Source: Haemonchus contortus
Lineage: Eukaryota; Nematoda; Chromadorea; Rhabditida; Trichostrongylidae
Assembly: GCA_000469685.2 (NCBI GenBank)
Contig: LS997562.1
Coordinates: forward strand, 5,830,015-5,894,014
DNA: 64,000 nucleotides
Reading direction: 5' to 3'
Shown: piece by piece, positions 12,401 to 42,289 of the stretch
Layout: each line of letters begins with the position of its first letter
Position numbering within the stretch: position 1 is the first letter of the stretch
Position numbers and translations under genes: made by a program
The notes under the pieces: model-generated
Seen by the model: the letters and a program-made list of their open reading frames with translations, nothing else
What the model was told of the DNA's origin: nothing
The model's database searches: none

Positions 12401-15400
12401 TGCTCTTCCCCTCTACTTTGTCCAGATGTCCGCCATTTCTAGGAGTTGGGCTTCTTCAACGATGCTACGCCAACATTCCAAGCATTTTCCGAGCAGCATT
12501 TCACAGTATTCATTGATCGAAGGTGTTTGGAAGTAATCAAAACAGCAAAGGAGTTGATTTGTATGCCGTATTTAGAGTTGGCTGAGGTAAATATAGCATT
12601 CAAGTTTCCCCTTTCATTTGCTCTTGCCTCCTTCATTTCCAAATGGCTTTTCAGGTGGGGATTGGTGAAGAAGTCAGTGAAGAGACCATTCTCCAGTATA
12701 AGGAAGCGTTCGGAAAAACCATACCTAAATCAGTTACCTCATGTGATAGCGTATATCCATTACTACTGCAACTACCTCGTTGTAAAGTTAGGTAAGACGT
12801 GGAAATTTCCAACCGTTTTATCACTTCTGGTTTTTCCTTTAAATTTAAACTCCTATTCTAGTCAGTCTACGGTGGATTTGATGGAACTTGTTTTCTGTAC
12901 ATTAAATGATGCCGTCGCTACTGATAATGAGGTAAAACAATCAAAGAAATCGGATTAAGCTGCTAGATCGTCATTTTTCTTATTTTACTGTTTCCCTCGT
13001 ACCTTTGACTTTTACAATTACAGAAACTGAGTGCCCGTCTTACGTTGACTGCCCGTAATGTGGTCCAACTGTTTGAATTGACAGCACCACGACATCATGG
13101 AACAGCGATTTCGTCAATGCCACAAATGGCTGGTCAGTTCATTGTTTTCTTTCCAGAGGCTGTGTTTAATAATTCTTTTGCGTTTGCAGCAATATTCTAC
13201 AATAACTGTTATTACATTTGTCATCGTCTTATGCTGCTACCATTCAGCGTACTAAAAGGGGTCAACAAGCAGTCTGAAAAGGTGTGTTTTGTTTGCTTTA
13301 CTCTTTTATATATTTCTTATTCATTCATATCCAGTACATTTAGGACTCCTAATTTTTATTGATTTCTGTTTATTTCGTTTCTGTTTATTTTTTTATGTAA
13401 CACATTTCCTAAAGCGAATGTTTATGGTTTCTTCTTCTTACGAAGCAAATGCACTTGTCTGCTCTTCTACTGGGGTTTTGTCACTTTCTTTGAATGGAAT
13501 AAATGGGAAGTTTACATATTTCAGTACGCGAATGTTCGCCTGATATTGACCGATTCGCTCTGGAAGCTGCGCGAGTTGGGAGCTGATATGTTGGAACAGG
13601 TACAAAGATCTTTTCGATAGAATTCTGAAGAGCTTTGGTTTCTCTTTTGTTTTTACCTTTATTTAGTTTATTATCTTCTAGACGATTCGACAATGTCGAC
13701 GCGACATCAGTGTCATGTTGGTGAAAGATGATCGTACGTTGTTATTTATTGTTATTTGCTTCTATATGTAGCAGATAGCTGGCAAAGAGAGTACTCTCCT
13801 AGGCTGGTATAATTGGCATTCAAAAGTTGATTCATCGCCATAGAAGATGTTTGTGGATGTCAATACTGTAGCTATAGTCAGCGTCCACTTATAAACTGTA
13901 GACTGTGAACCACGTCGAAGAAAGAGCAAGCTAGATACTTCATTTTTGAAATTTTTAAAGACGACGATGACCGTATAATGACGACCCTTTCCTTGGCGTT
14001 TGCTTGGCCTTCAAGTGGATGAAAATTACGTTTTTGATCTGTAGTCTGATGTGGGGAGGTGTGCTCAATATGCCTAAGTTGGATTGCGCATCTTTTCAAA
14101 CTCACCGTCAAGCATTGTCTCCAGTCTCATTTTCGCTTGAATGGTAGTAAATTTCTTCAGAGTGCGCATAAGTTATCTCATTCCTAAAGTTAGGGTGCCA
14201 GTAGTGCTTTTTCCGTGTCTATGGACTTGTACAGGGTGCGGCAAAAGTTCTGGCAAAGACCCGTTTCAGGTTCTCTATAGAAAATGAGGCCTTCGATCTT
14301 GACAGGATCTGTGCCACTATTTACTGCAAGTCCTCCTTATATATTCCACAAACCGGCCGTTCTTGAATATGCCATTTTACAGAATAGTGACAAGCAAAGA
14401 CCAACGACCCTCCATTCTGCACCTCCATCTGGCTGAATGCACGGCAAAGACCATCTTCAAACAGCTCCAGATTCCCTTAAGAACCGTGTACAACAACGCA
14501 GACAGGTACAAGGCGACAGCAACTATGGAGGACAAGCCTAAAAATGGAAGACCGAAGAGTGCAACGACAAAGAAATCGTGAAAATCATTCGAGAGAAAAT
14601 CCGCCGCCACTCTCGTAGGTCCGAGAGATAAACGGCTCTTGAGGTCGGAATTTCTGCCCGATTTTCTTGGAGAAAGGAGTCAAGGTAGATAGCAAGACCT
14701 ACCTAAAAGGCATGTTGGAGAAGGAGTTACTCCCTTGGGCTGGATCCCATTTCGGCAACCGGACATGGACTTATCAACAGGGCTCAGCTCCAGCACACAG
14801 GTACAATGTGGTACAGCACTGGTGCACAACGCACTTCCCAGACTTCATCTCGTCAGACGATTGGCCCCCAAACAAACCAGGCCTGAATCCATTGGACTAT
14901 TCTGTGTGGTCAGTTCTTAAGAGGAAAGCCTGCTCTACTAAGCATAGAAGTTTGGATGCTCTACGTGCAACCCTTGTTGAAGCACGGGAGGATTTGGACG
15001 AAGACTACCTCCGTGCCGCCGTCGACCCATTTCCTAGGAGACTTTTAGCCTGTATTCGCGCAAAAGGAGGCTAGTTCGAGATCAAGTTTGTTTTCGTGAT
15101 CTATATAGCTGTTGATAAATGCTGTTGGAGTTGTATCATGAATCGATCGATTCGACCGTTCTTACGATCATGTTTATCGTTGCCAGAACTTTTGCCACAC
15201 CCTGTAGAATAGTCTTTTTATGTACAATCAATGGTATTTTCGCGTGCCCATACCTAGTTTCTGTCTTTTGTAATTGTTTGAGATGGTAAGAGGGAGCGAA
15301 TTCTCGATCTTATGTTTTCCAGTCTGTTCCTTTCAGTGAAAATTCAATTTGTTTGCTTTGAATCCACGTTTCAGTGTTTGTGAAGATAGATGATCTCGAA

Positions 15401-16571
15401 CGTTGCGACGAGACGAAGGATGTGCTCAATGCATGTCTTAAACATGTGCAGACCATTTCCCGTCTTCTCAAGGAAGTATGTTACTGTTTTCTGTTAGGTG
15501 GTTGGTGGTATGGCTTGCGTCGACGTTGAGCTACTTCGTTTTATAGAGTTTGGTGTGAGGCGGTAATAATTCGATTGAATTAAGGTTTTGGCTGAGATGG
15601 TGTATTCACAAACGATGGCAAACATTGTCTCATTTCTTTTGGACAGTATATGTGATGTGATCCTTCGAATGGAGGACATACGATCGGTGGACGCAGACAT
15701 CTCTGCCGATATGGTCGACAATTTACTGACAGAGTTGGCCCCTATTTTCGCGGTTAGTACTGCAGAATTCGGCTATAGTTGTTAGCTGTTGGTATATGAG
15801 TTTGTGACTTCAGGTTAATGGCCGCTCAGCGATTCACGAGATCTGTTCCACGTCGTACTTCCGAATGAAGGAGATCATCTTTTGCTTGAAAGGAAGTCTT
15901 CAGGTGGGGATACTTCGCTTCTATGATTTGCTAAGAGGTGCCAACACAGCTGCCGGCATGGCAGAATGCCAGCACTATATTTTTCCTACCGTGCTGTAAA
16001 CGTGCAATATTGGCTTGATTATTCCAGAGATTTAAGTTATGTGTTATTTTTTTTTCTGATAAGACCCCAATATTGTCTATTTTTCTTTTCGTAAACTGAT
16101 TATCCTTTATGAGTAGATATCAAGTCTAGGGTATTACCGGTAAACCCCCTATAATCTCCTGTAATCGCTCTTAGTGCTCTCTTAAAGCCTAATGAAAAGG
16201 AGGCTGGTCAGCGCGTTGTGGATAGATCGGTCGAGTTCTGAAATGGGGCCAAAAAAGGCTGTTCCCCTTACAGATCATTTATACTTGACGTTGACCGATG
16301 TCGAATCTTTCCAGAATTTTGCTTCTATTTTTTTTGTCCTTCGAATTACAGTTCCTTTTCCATCATCATTTTCTTTCTCAAGAATTTCTCGTCGTTCTTT
16401 GTTCTGTTAGTTCTTTGTGTACAAAAATTATTTTAGAGCATTGATGACCGTTGGTGCAGCGCCAAGGGCCCGTTAGCCCAATGGCTCCAACCTGGAGAAG
16501 TCCGATCACTTATTAAAGCCCTATTCATGAATACAGAACAACGACGTCAATTATTGGATTCGATCTTTTGA
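9458..16571 (+). CDS. czw-1: ZW10 kinetochore / ER-tether protein, 20 exons
   Basis: ZW10 joins ROD and Zwilch in the RZZ complex, which brings dynein and checkpoint proteins to kinetochores. It also acts with RINT1 in Golgi-to-ER vesicle tethering. Exons: 9458-9500, 9560-9738, 10333-10530, 10618-10806, 11143-11280, 11494-11570, 11761-11821 (uncertain), 11915-12085, 12290-12385, 12443-12586, 12655-12791, 12862-12931, 13024-13132, 13190-13281, 13525-13599, 13682-13733, 15375-15475, 15585-15752, 15814-15903, 16437-16571. The model gives about 774 residues, close to the usual length of about 780. Family blocks seen: CKVSQSTVDLMEL, QMAAIFYNNCYYICHRLMLL, and the C-terminal DDRWCSAKGPLAQW with EVRSLIKALFMNTEQRR. 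The N-terminus is a predicted coiled coil. The start ATG lies one base after TTTTTCAG, suggesting trans-splicing. Exon 5 could run to 11406, and exon 7 has an unresolved phase. The intron 13734-15374 carries a mariner. Confidence 0.93.
14232..15204 (+). mobile_element. Inactive Tc1/mariner element in a ZW10 intron
   Basis: It has near-perfect terminal inverted repeats (CAGGGTGCGGCAAAAGTTCT at the left, the matching complement ending CACACCCTG at the right). TA lies on both sides (14230-14231, 15205-15206), the Tc1/mariner target duplication. At 973 bases it is shorter than a full element. The 14363-14581 frame is the N-terminal helix-turn-helix DNA-binding part. The 14667-15074 frame is the C-terminal DDE part, with WPPNKPGLNPLDYSVW and a final RRLLACIRAKGG. 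The middle of the transposase, including the first catalytic Asp, is missing. The second catalytic position reads QQGSAPAH where the family has Asp (QQDxAPAH), at about 14782-14784. It is therefore a non-autonomous relic that is removed with the intron. Confidence 0.9.
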
Positions 16572-19500
16572 TCACACAATTTAGTTTTTATATATTTTTT
16601 TGCATTTTTTTTTTGTTATGAGAGTTTTATCAATAAGCATACCAGTGAGCTAGCCAGATTCCGGTGCTCTTATAAAGGAGTTCTCAATTAGTACTGTTAA
16701 TAATGTATACGAGGTATTTTACGGTTGCATAAACATTTTTTATTAGAAAGATTTTTTGGCAGACGTATTGACGAAAGTTTTGCTTGTGAACTTTTTATCC
16801 ATTTTATGGGAGATTTTCTTTTCCTGTTTCTCTATTTCTTTTGAAGGTTTTGTTAGAAAACATAGAACTGGTGCTGTACTTTACTCCATAGCGGAATCAG
16901 ACATGTGGTTTTTAGAGGGTTGGGAGATCGGTTTCCTCGGATATAAAATCCTACTAAAAGGTGGATGGCGCATCACGAAATGATATTTTTTTAAGTGTTT
17001 GGGTGCGTGGCGTGCACTCTGCTACCGTATCCAAACACCGTTTGGCGAGTTTCCTGCTACAAATTCTCGTACTACCAACCATTCTAAGTATCTACCAGCT
17101 TACTGTTCTACGAAAGCAACTAGAAATAGCTCAGGTCAGTAGCAGTATTAGCAGGTAATCGATAGTCTTGAGAAAGGTCTACTTCATCGGGGCAGAAGAG
17201 GAAGCGCATGGAAGTTCTCATGTAAGCTACGTGAAGTCGAGCTCTGGTTCGTTCAGCCAATCTTGCTGCCTTGTGGGAGTGGATTGATGGAAGCTAGGTT
17301 TTTTAGGGAAAAAATGCGCTCTCGAAGCTACTGACATCTCTAATTCATACATGAAATCTCTGAGCTGTTTTTGGCAATAGTCCGATTCCTGGCATTAAAG
17401 GAGCTAATAAACTTCACTGTAGGCAGTCTGCCGTTCTGAAGTTGGCTATGATGGCGAATATATGTGCAGCAGTGCTTTTCCGAAAATTCGGGCGATCGGA
17501 CGTACAAGATATTCACTGAGACTGATAAAGTGGCATCTGGCGAGGAATCCCACTCTTATGGTCCATGGATCCAATCCCTACCGAGAACAGTCAAGCATTT
17601 TAAACTAGCAACTTTTATTAATCGGTATCAGATTTTTATGGGAATTGACCGACTGAGCTGTTCATTATATTTTTCAGAGATACAAGAAAATGAAAACGTT
17701 TCCAAGCGGTTTACAAATTTGTGACGGTGTACAGGGCATGGCGCACACTTCAATGTGATCTGTAGCCCTTTATGGTAACTCCATGAAGATCCACAATCTT
17801 CTACATCCAGTTGTAATCGAATAAAAAGGTTTTTCAGCTTTTCCATTCATTTTGGCTGCGCACAAAGGGATTTAAATGGTAAACAATCGTCCCGCTGAAA
17901 AATCCCATTTGTTTCAGCTTTTGGTTTGCCCAAAGCCTGCACAAATCATACCGTAATCAAAAGAAAATCAATTTCCATGAACTGTGCCATGGTATCATCC
18001 ACCCTTTAGTTTTCTTTGAAGGTCTGAATTTTCGGTTCGAAGTATTCGAACAAATGATGTCGATCTACAAGAAATCGAAGATCTGAGGTGACCGACATGG
18101 TCTGTGGCACATGCATTTCTACTATCGAACTCGTCTAGCCATCATTCTCTCATCAGCGAAGATTATTCCTCTCCTCGAATTTTTTCGCTCAGCTGATATA
18201 ATATTTATCGATCGCTTGTCGTTATAGATTCGTGAGATCTAAGATATTTTCGATTTAGTAGAATGAACTCTTTATTTTGACGATTTTTTGGCGATCATTC
18301 AGAATTCAGCTGATTGAACCATGTTTCTTTTGTTATTCTGATCCATTTCTTGAAAATTCTTATCTGCTTTGACAATGTGCAGACAGCCCGACTAAAATAA
18401 TTTATATTTCTTTATTTTTTGATAGAATGCTCTACTTTTTGGCAGAGATTGTACACCATTCAAAAAAAACCGAAGTAAAAGGATGAAAAAATTGGTGAGG
18501 ATGTAGCTGTGTGGGGGACCCTTTGGTCTCTGTCACCAAGCGCAGGGGTAAGCTGACTCCACGGCCCAAGACGGGGTGCCCCCTATTTCTCTCCAAGTTT
18601 TTTTCGACAACTTTTTTATATATTGATCTAAGTCCATAGAGGAACGCCTATATCTACGTATGTCATTTCTTCTTAGATGATTGACTTATTGCTTCATGGA
18701 TGTTGAACAGTTGGCTCAATAAGAATTAAAACACCAGCAAAAAGTTTCTGTTGAAGAAAATATACAATATAGTGGAGCAAGAAGTAGCGCTGTCGGTAAA
18801 TGTATGATCGTAGATCGAACTAGATCCGCAGTCGTGTGCGCGATTGTAATTGGGTGGTAGACACCCAGGAGATTAGTTCCTATACTACAAGAATAGTCCA
18901 ATGCTAACTAATCAGGTTTCGCGACCATGTAACACAAGACGTGTCTGGATGAGATGGGATCCACGTTGTCCAATTACATGGTTTTTTTCGGATATTTCAG
19001 TGTGGCAACATAGTTTGGAGAGAATACCGAGGCCGAGGGAGGGGATGAATCGCCTTTCCAAATTTTCAAACGATTTACTGATTGATTTTACAAACGCTGT
19101 ATACTCGCTGAACAAAGATTTGATACCAGTGTGGATCCATTTTATTCCACGAGCACGGCGTCCGCAGATCTCTCGTGGAGATTTCGGACCATCGCCCTGG
19201 CGGCCGTCTTGGGGTTCGTTTGACTTTCCGAGGGATCCAGTTGAATAATGCTGACAGCATGTTCACCCTGCTTTCCCAGGGTCCACCGAGGTCTACGAAT
19301 GCTCTCAAATACCATGAATATAATATACCCAAAAAGCTGGAGGATAGGCCGCATATCCAAGGAGATGGTTTCGATTACTTGAAAAATGGAAGTGACAAAA
19401 GTATTATTCAACGCCATAAGCTTGGGTTTATGGTTACATGTATTCAACTTTCACTGAGTACAATCTTGAGATTCACAGAAACTCTCAAGCACTGTATAGG

Positions 19501-20692
19501 GGAGTCGAATCACCGTCAAAATTCGATAGTCAACGTACCATCTACTCCAGTCGTTTCTGATGACATCCCTGGACCGATCACAAATCACAATTCAGCACAA
19601 TCAGCCCAGTAACAGAATGTTTTGAATGTTTCCAAAATCGATCTGTCTACGGTCACTACCAACCACGACGCTACTATCTTATCTTCGAGCTGTTGTTTCA
19701 GCCGCCTAGTGACCCATTAGCTTCAGTTCACTTTGAATGGATCGCACTCCAGTCAGCACGGAAACTCTGCCCAAACCACTATTTTGCTTTTTTTGTTTTT
19801 TCAGCGATTTCTTTTTCATTTTTTTTGGATCACGGATTAGCTAAATACACTAGGAAGCATATTGGCTGATTCATGGTTCATTGTGGAACACCCTAAATAG
19901 TTCTCAAAATCTCTTTGAGTCAATTTTTTTAGATTCTAAATTGACACTTTTGTACATTTGTGTTTGCGTTCTTACTGTTTTTCAGTAAATTTCGTTTTTA
20001 CGATGAAGACTCCTGTCGTCTGAGTCAGGCGTATCTTTGAGTGTATGAAATAAATAAGTAAATAAATAAATAAATAAATAAATATGTTATGAAGCATCAT
20101 TTCAATCGAAATCAGTTCTGCCTAAAATGCCAAAAGTTGTTGCATACAGTTAGCTTACATATCCGAAGTGCTCGTTATTGACTCACCCAGGCATTACTTA
20201 GGTACTAACTAAGAAGGTTACCATGACAAGTGACTTACTCGAATACACCGTAAGGATCGAAAATATTAATAATCATTTGAGAAAATTGAAAAGTTGGCCT
20301 CAAACCAGTTCTGTATTTGTTATAAAAATAATAGATGTTTAGATTGACATTTGTTTCTCAAGGCACAAAGCAAGTTTCCTTCAAGTCGAGGGTTTCTGTT
20401 ACGTAATTGTATTCCAAACTTTCCATCGAACTTTTTTCTTTCTCAGGGTTCGTCCTCCTCTCTACATTCTTACTGATCTAGCTGTTCGTTCTTTTTTCTT
20501 CTTCCTTCCCTCCAGACAGTCGTAACTCGACGTTCACCCTAGTCACATCATCTTTTTTTTGCTTTTTTTCAAGTTTATTTCCTCATTTGTTTTGCAGAAT
20601 TTGGACGTTTCCATTTCTGACTATCTATAAATGCCAGCTAATGAAAACGAGTTCCGTTGTGTATATTTTTTGAAGTGAAAACAATATTTACA
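16572..20692. other. Intergenic region between ZW10 and the P-glycoprotein, no supported gene
   Basis: Open frames on both strands at 18901-19612 overlap one another and show no recognised domain. A possible exon pair ending at 17133 (CAG|GTCAGT) and beginning at 17424 keeps phase, but its product is unrecognisable. An (AAAT)n tract lies at 20049-20084. The last 300 bases are T- and C-rich, ending in TTTACAG at about 20687-20693, which may be the trans-splice acceptor for the downstream gene. Confidence 0.4.
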
Positions 20693-20715
20693 GAGATCGT
20701 TCTCAAGCTGGTAAA

Positions 20716-39231
<18,516 letters not shown>

Positions 39232-39394
39232 GTTTTTAGTGCCAATCGATAGTGATCGATAAGCTATGGATTAGTCTTTAACACTTACTGATCACAAATT
39301 TTATCTCGTGCTTTATTCTAATGTACATATGTAACGGTTTTGATCTTACATATCTTGTAATTGGTCCTCACTATCATAATGCCTTTAGTAGTAC

Positions 39395-39480
39395 ATTAAC
39401 AGTTTTATTAATACAACTTAAGTAACATATTAACAATTTTATTAATATAACTTAAGTAAGATATTGACAGTTTTATTAAT
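39395..39480 (+). repeat. 34-base tandem repeat in the pgp 3' UTR
   Basis: Two and a half copies with a 34-base period (starts at 39395, 39429 and 39463). Each copy contains a TTTTATTAATA core followed by ACTTAAGTA. Confidence 0.85.
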
Positions 39481-39493
39481 TTGGAGGATTTAT

Positions 39494-39499
39494 AATAAA
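39494..39499 (+). terminator. Poly(A) signal of the pgp gene
   Basis: AATAAA lies 263 bases after the pgp stop codon, with no competing gene between them. Confidence 0.65.
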
Positions 39500-41081
39500 A
39501 CTTCTTTATCATTATAATTAGCCTTATCGTTGAATGACGAACACGCTCCTTCCGGTGGGATGGAATGGCTTTTGAATCGGATTCCAGTCCTCTAACAATT
39601 GCTTGTGAATAGGGAACGTCATCTGGGACTTTTACTTTTATGGGAACGACTGATGGGGACCGCGAATGTAAAACTGCTACTGTATACTGAAAATACCACT
39701 AACACATCTGGAACGAAAGTTCGTGGTCTCGTTAGTGCAATGGGTGTGTACTGTATCTTGGAACACAGATGAATGCAAGTACTCCGAAGTTCTAGCCCAG
39801 TCTACGATCAGGTGTTTTGCCTATCATGCTGCTACTTGGAAACCTTCGGGGAAGATTTCCAAGTAGCAGCGAAAGAAGAGATGTTGGATCTTTCACTCAG
39901 TGTGCCGCGCTGGTTGCACCCGCTACAAGTTAAAAGGAACAGCGTGAGGGTATGGGTGCTTCAACGGATAATTACGGTAACTGCTGCGAGATCACTGCGG
40001 CGTGCCTACGTGCGACCGTGGGAAGTCGGCCACCAAATTTGCTCCCCCACCAAAAGTAGGAGTAAGTAGTGAGCTGTAAACAAAATAAAAAGTTCTGGAA
40101 ATAACGGAGAGGGGGGAAACAGAGGAGATGCGTCATGAAAAACCAAACACTTCAGTTGAGTCTACCTCAGTGGGGTTAAGGGCTTTAAAACTACTTAAAA
40201 GAGACGCTTTGGATCTAGGGCAAGCAGATTTTTTCCAGAACTGGAGATGAGAAGGGTAGAACACCAATAATTTGGCAGGATTGACGAAAATTGCAAAATC
40301 AATACCACTCCTTTCCAACCGTATTAGTCCGTATAAGTCTGCCAATCAAGGTCCCATCACAGAAATTCTTCGTTTACGATTCACTTAAGAAATGAAGCAA
40401 AGCTATCAAAAAAGGTCACCAGAAGCAGTTCAGGGTTCAAGAAGTGGGATTGGAGACTCGCCGCTGAAAAAAAGCTGAAAATGGATGCTGAGAAAAGCCA
40501 GAGTTCAACAGAAGATGTCCAACTTTCGGGAAGAGCTGAACCACAGAAAATGCCTCAGAAAACCTTACGCGATGGTCAATAAACATTGAACACCGGACCG
40601 TCAGTTGATTTCGTCTTCGATAATCACCACACAAAATAGGAACAACTTCCAAAACATAGGAAAACTTCCGCCTCCTATCCATCGAATGGCTTTCCTGAGC
40701 ACCTCAGATTACGGCACATGTGGTTGTCTCGTTCCTACAGCGTTCTTTCAATGAAACTTGTATGGCTCGCTGATGGACGTTTTCTCGCACCCCGTGCACT
40801 TTGTGATTCGGGCGGCATAGCAACAAGGATGTAGCCCGAACCACCGGAAAAGCTGTATGGTCGATAAATTGGGATTGGAAAGGAAAGTGGAACTTGGAAG
40901 AAAGGTTTCGAGTCGCCGAAAACCTGTTTTTCGTGGCGAAATTATCTAAAAACTCTGAGCCTCGAGAAGAAGCTGGAAATGACCAAAAAAGCTGGAATTA
41001 GAAGGGAAAGCATTAAGACAGACAGAAAGACAAGACATCATTAGGAAATGTAAACAATCACTTGCACATCATTTGATGGCG
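39500..41081. other. Intergenic, purine-rich flank of the palindrome
   Basis: No gene is supported. A 15-bp stem hairpin lies at 39828-39870. From about 40390 the plus strand becomes markedly purine-rich, with repeated AAAAAGCTGAA and GAAAAGC words like those of the left palindrome arm, so it may belong to the same element. Confidence 0.4.
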
Positions 41082-41185
41082 GAGCCATTGAACTTCATTA
41101 TTCTCCTCAACCAGTATCGAAAGCATAAGTTGCTATGACAGTTTGTGCAGTGGCTAGTTTCTTGCTTCATAAGCGCGGAGTCGTT

Positions 41186-41375
41186 GGTTCGAGTTCAGCG
41201 ACGGTAGCGTTTTGACTCAGAACACTTGTGCCATAATATCGTACCACAAATTTTCAACAAAAATAAATCACCTTGGTTGGAATATAATCATCCACACATC
41301 ATAATGATATCAAGGTCGCATTAGCTCAGTTGGATGACATTGCTACATAGAGCACAAAGTGGACGGTTCAGACCC
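41186..41375 (+). other. tRNA-like boxes in the left palindrome arm
   Basis: A B-box-like GGTTCGAGTTC lies at 41186-41196. A second unit has the A box TAGCTCAGTTGG (41322-41333) and a B-box-like GGTTCAGACCC (41365-41375), spaced as in a real tRNA gene (54 bases overall). The acceptor stem does not close, so this is tRNA-derived rather than a functional tRNA. Confidence 0.55.
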
Positions 41376-42165
41376 AACCAAAAGAAATTCGAAAGCTCTC
41401 CTTTTTGCTAGAGCTGTAACTACGGAGCGTGGAATCCAATAGCCAAAGATTGGCGGAAATCGCAAAATGGAAAGGGGGTGTAATTACGATCTCTCCTCGT
41501 TCGATTGGTCCCAACAAATCAATCGAGTAGCCAATACGTGCCCCACACAGGGCAGCACACAGCCAATTGATCTGCCATTGAATGGCCACCCATCGAGCAG
41601 TAAACATCGACAATTTGCATCCACCACACTCCTCACAGCCTTTTTTTCTTTGCTCCCTCTCTTCAACAGACCCCCAGACCAGGAAAGTAGTACAAAATAC
41701 GGTACACTTAGTATTAGAGTGATGAAGAGGTCTTTATTGCGTGGGTGGTGTACAAGTTTCTTCGGTATGGACTCATCCGATAGCCGAGCAATCGGATGAA
41801 GCTCGTGCACTGGCACCGGGTGAAGCTGAGCCCGCAACTTGAATGCTTCACGAGGAAAAGCTGAACAATTGCAAGGCAGAGCGAAAAATGTTGAAAATTC
41901 GGGCTCATGGCAGCCGTGTGGTGCTGTTTGTGTTTAAACTGAAATTCTGCAAAAGCGAAGTCGATGACAAGTACATCGAGGAGCAGAACTTGATATTCTG
42001 CATCCCCCTTTTCTAAGCCTTTTTTTCTTTGCGCCCTCCCTCAGAAAGACCTCCCAGGTGGGTAATTAGCTAAAATGTACGGTACAAATCGTAGAAAGGT
42101 TCGGAGGAGGCCTTTGGTGGGTGGGTGGGGAGGCAAGGCTTACCGATGCACACCCATCCGAGTGA

Positions 42166-42289
42166 GTTGGTGGTGCCGAGCACCCGCCGGCCAGCGGCCG
42201 TAGGCTGGGTGGTCCCGAGGGACGCCGAAGGCGCCCCGAAGGGACCACCCAGCCCGGCCGCTGGCCGGCGGGTGCTCGGCACCACCAAC
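42166..42289. repeat. 124-base GC-rich hairpin, left arm
   Basis: GTTGGTGGTGCCGAGCACCC at the left end pairs with its exact complement at the right end. The stem continues through GCCGGCCAGCGGCCG and GGGTGGTCCC, with a short GGCGCC-type loop. Confidence 0.9.

Noticed and set aside
18901..19612. Overlapping frames of 101-145 codons on both strands
   Set aside because: Both strands are open over the same bases, there is no recognised domain, and no splice-consistent neighbours were found.
41314..41386. tRNA gene call in the left palindrome arm
   Set aside because: A and B boxes are present at proper spacing, but the acceptor stem does not pair, so it is treated as tRNA-derived.
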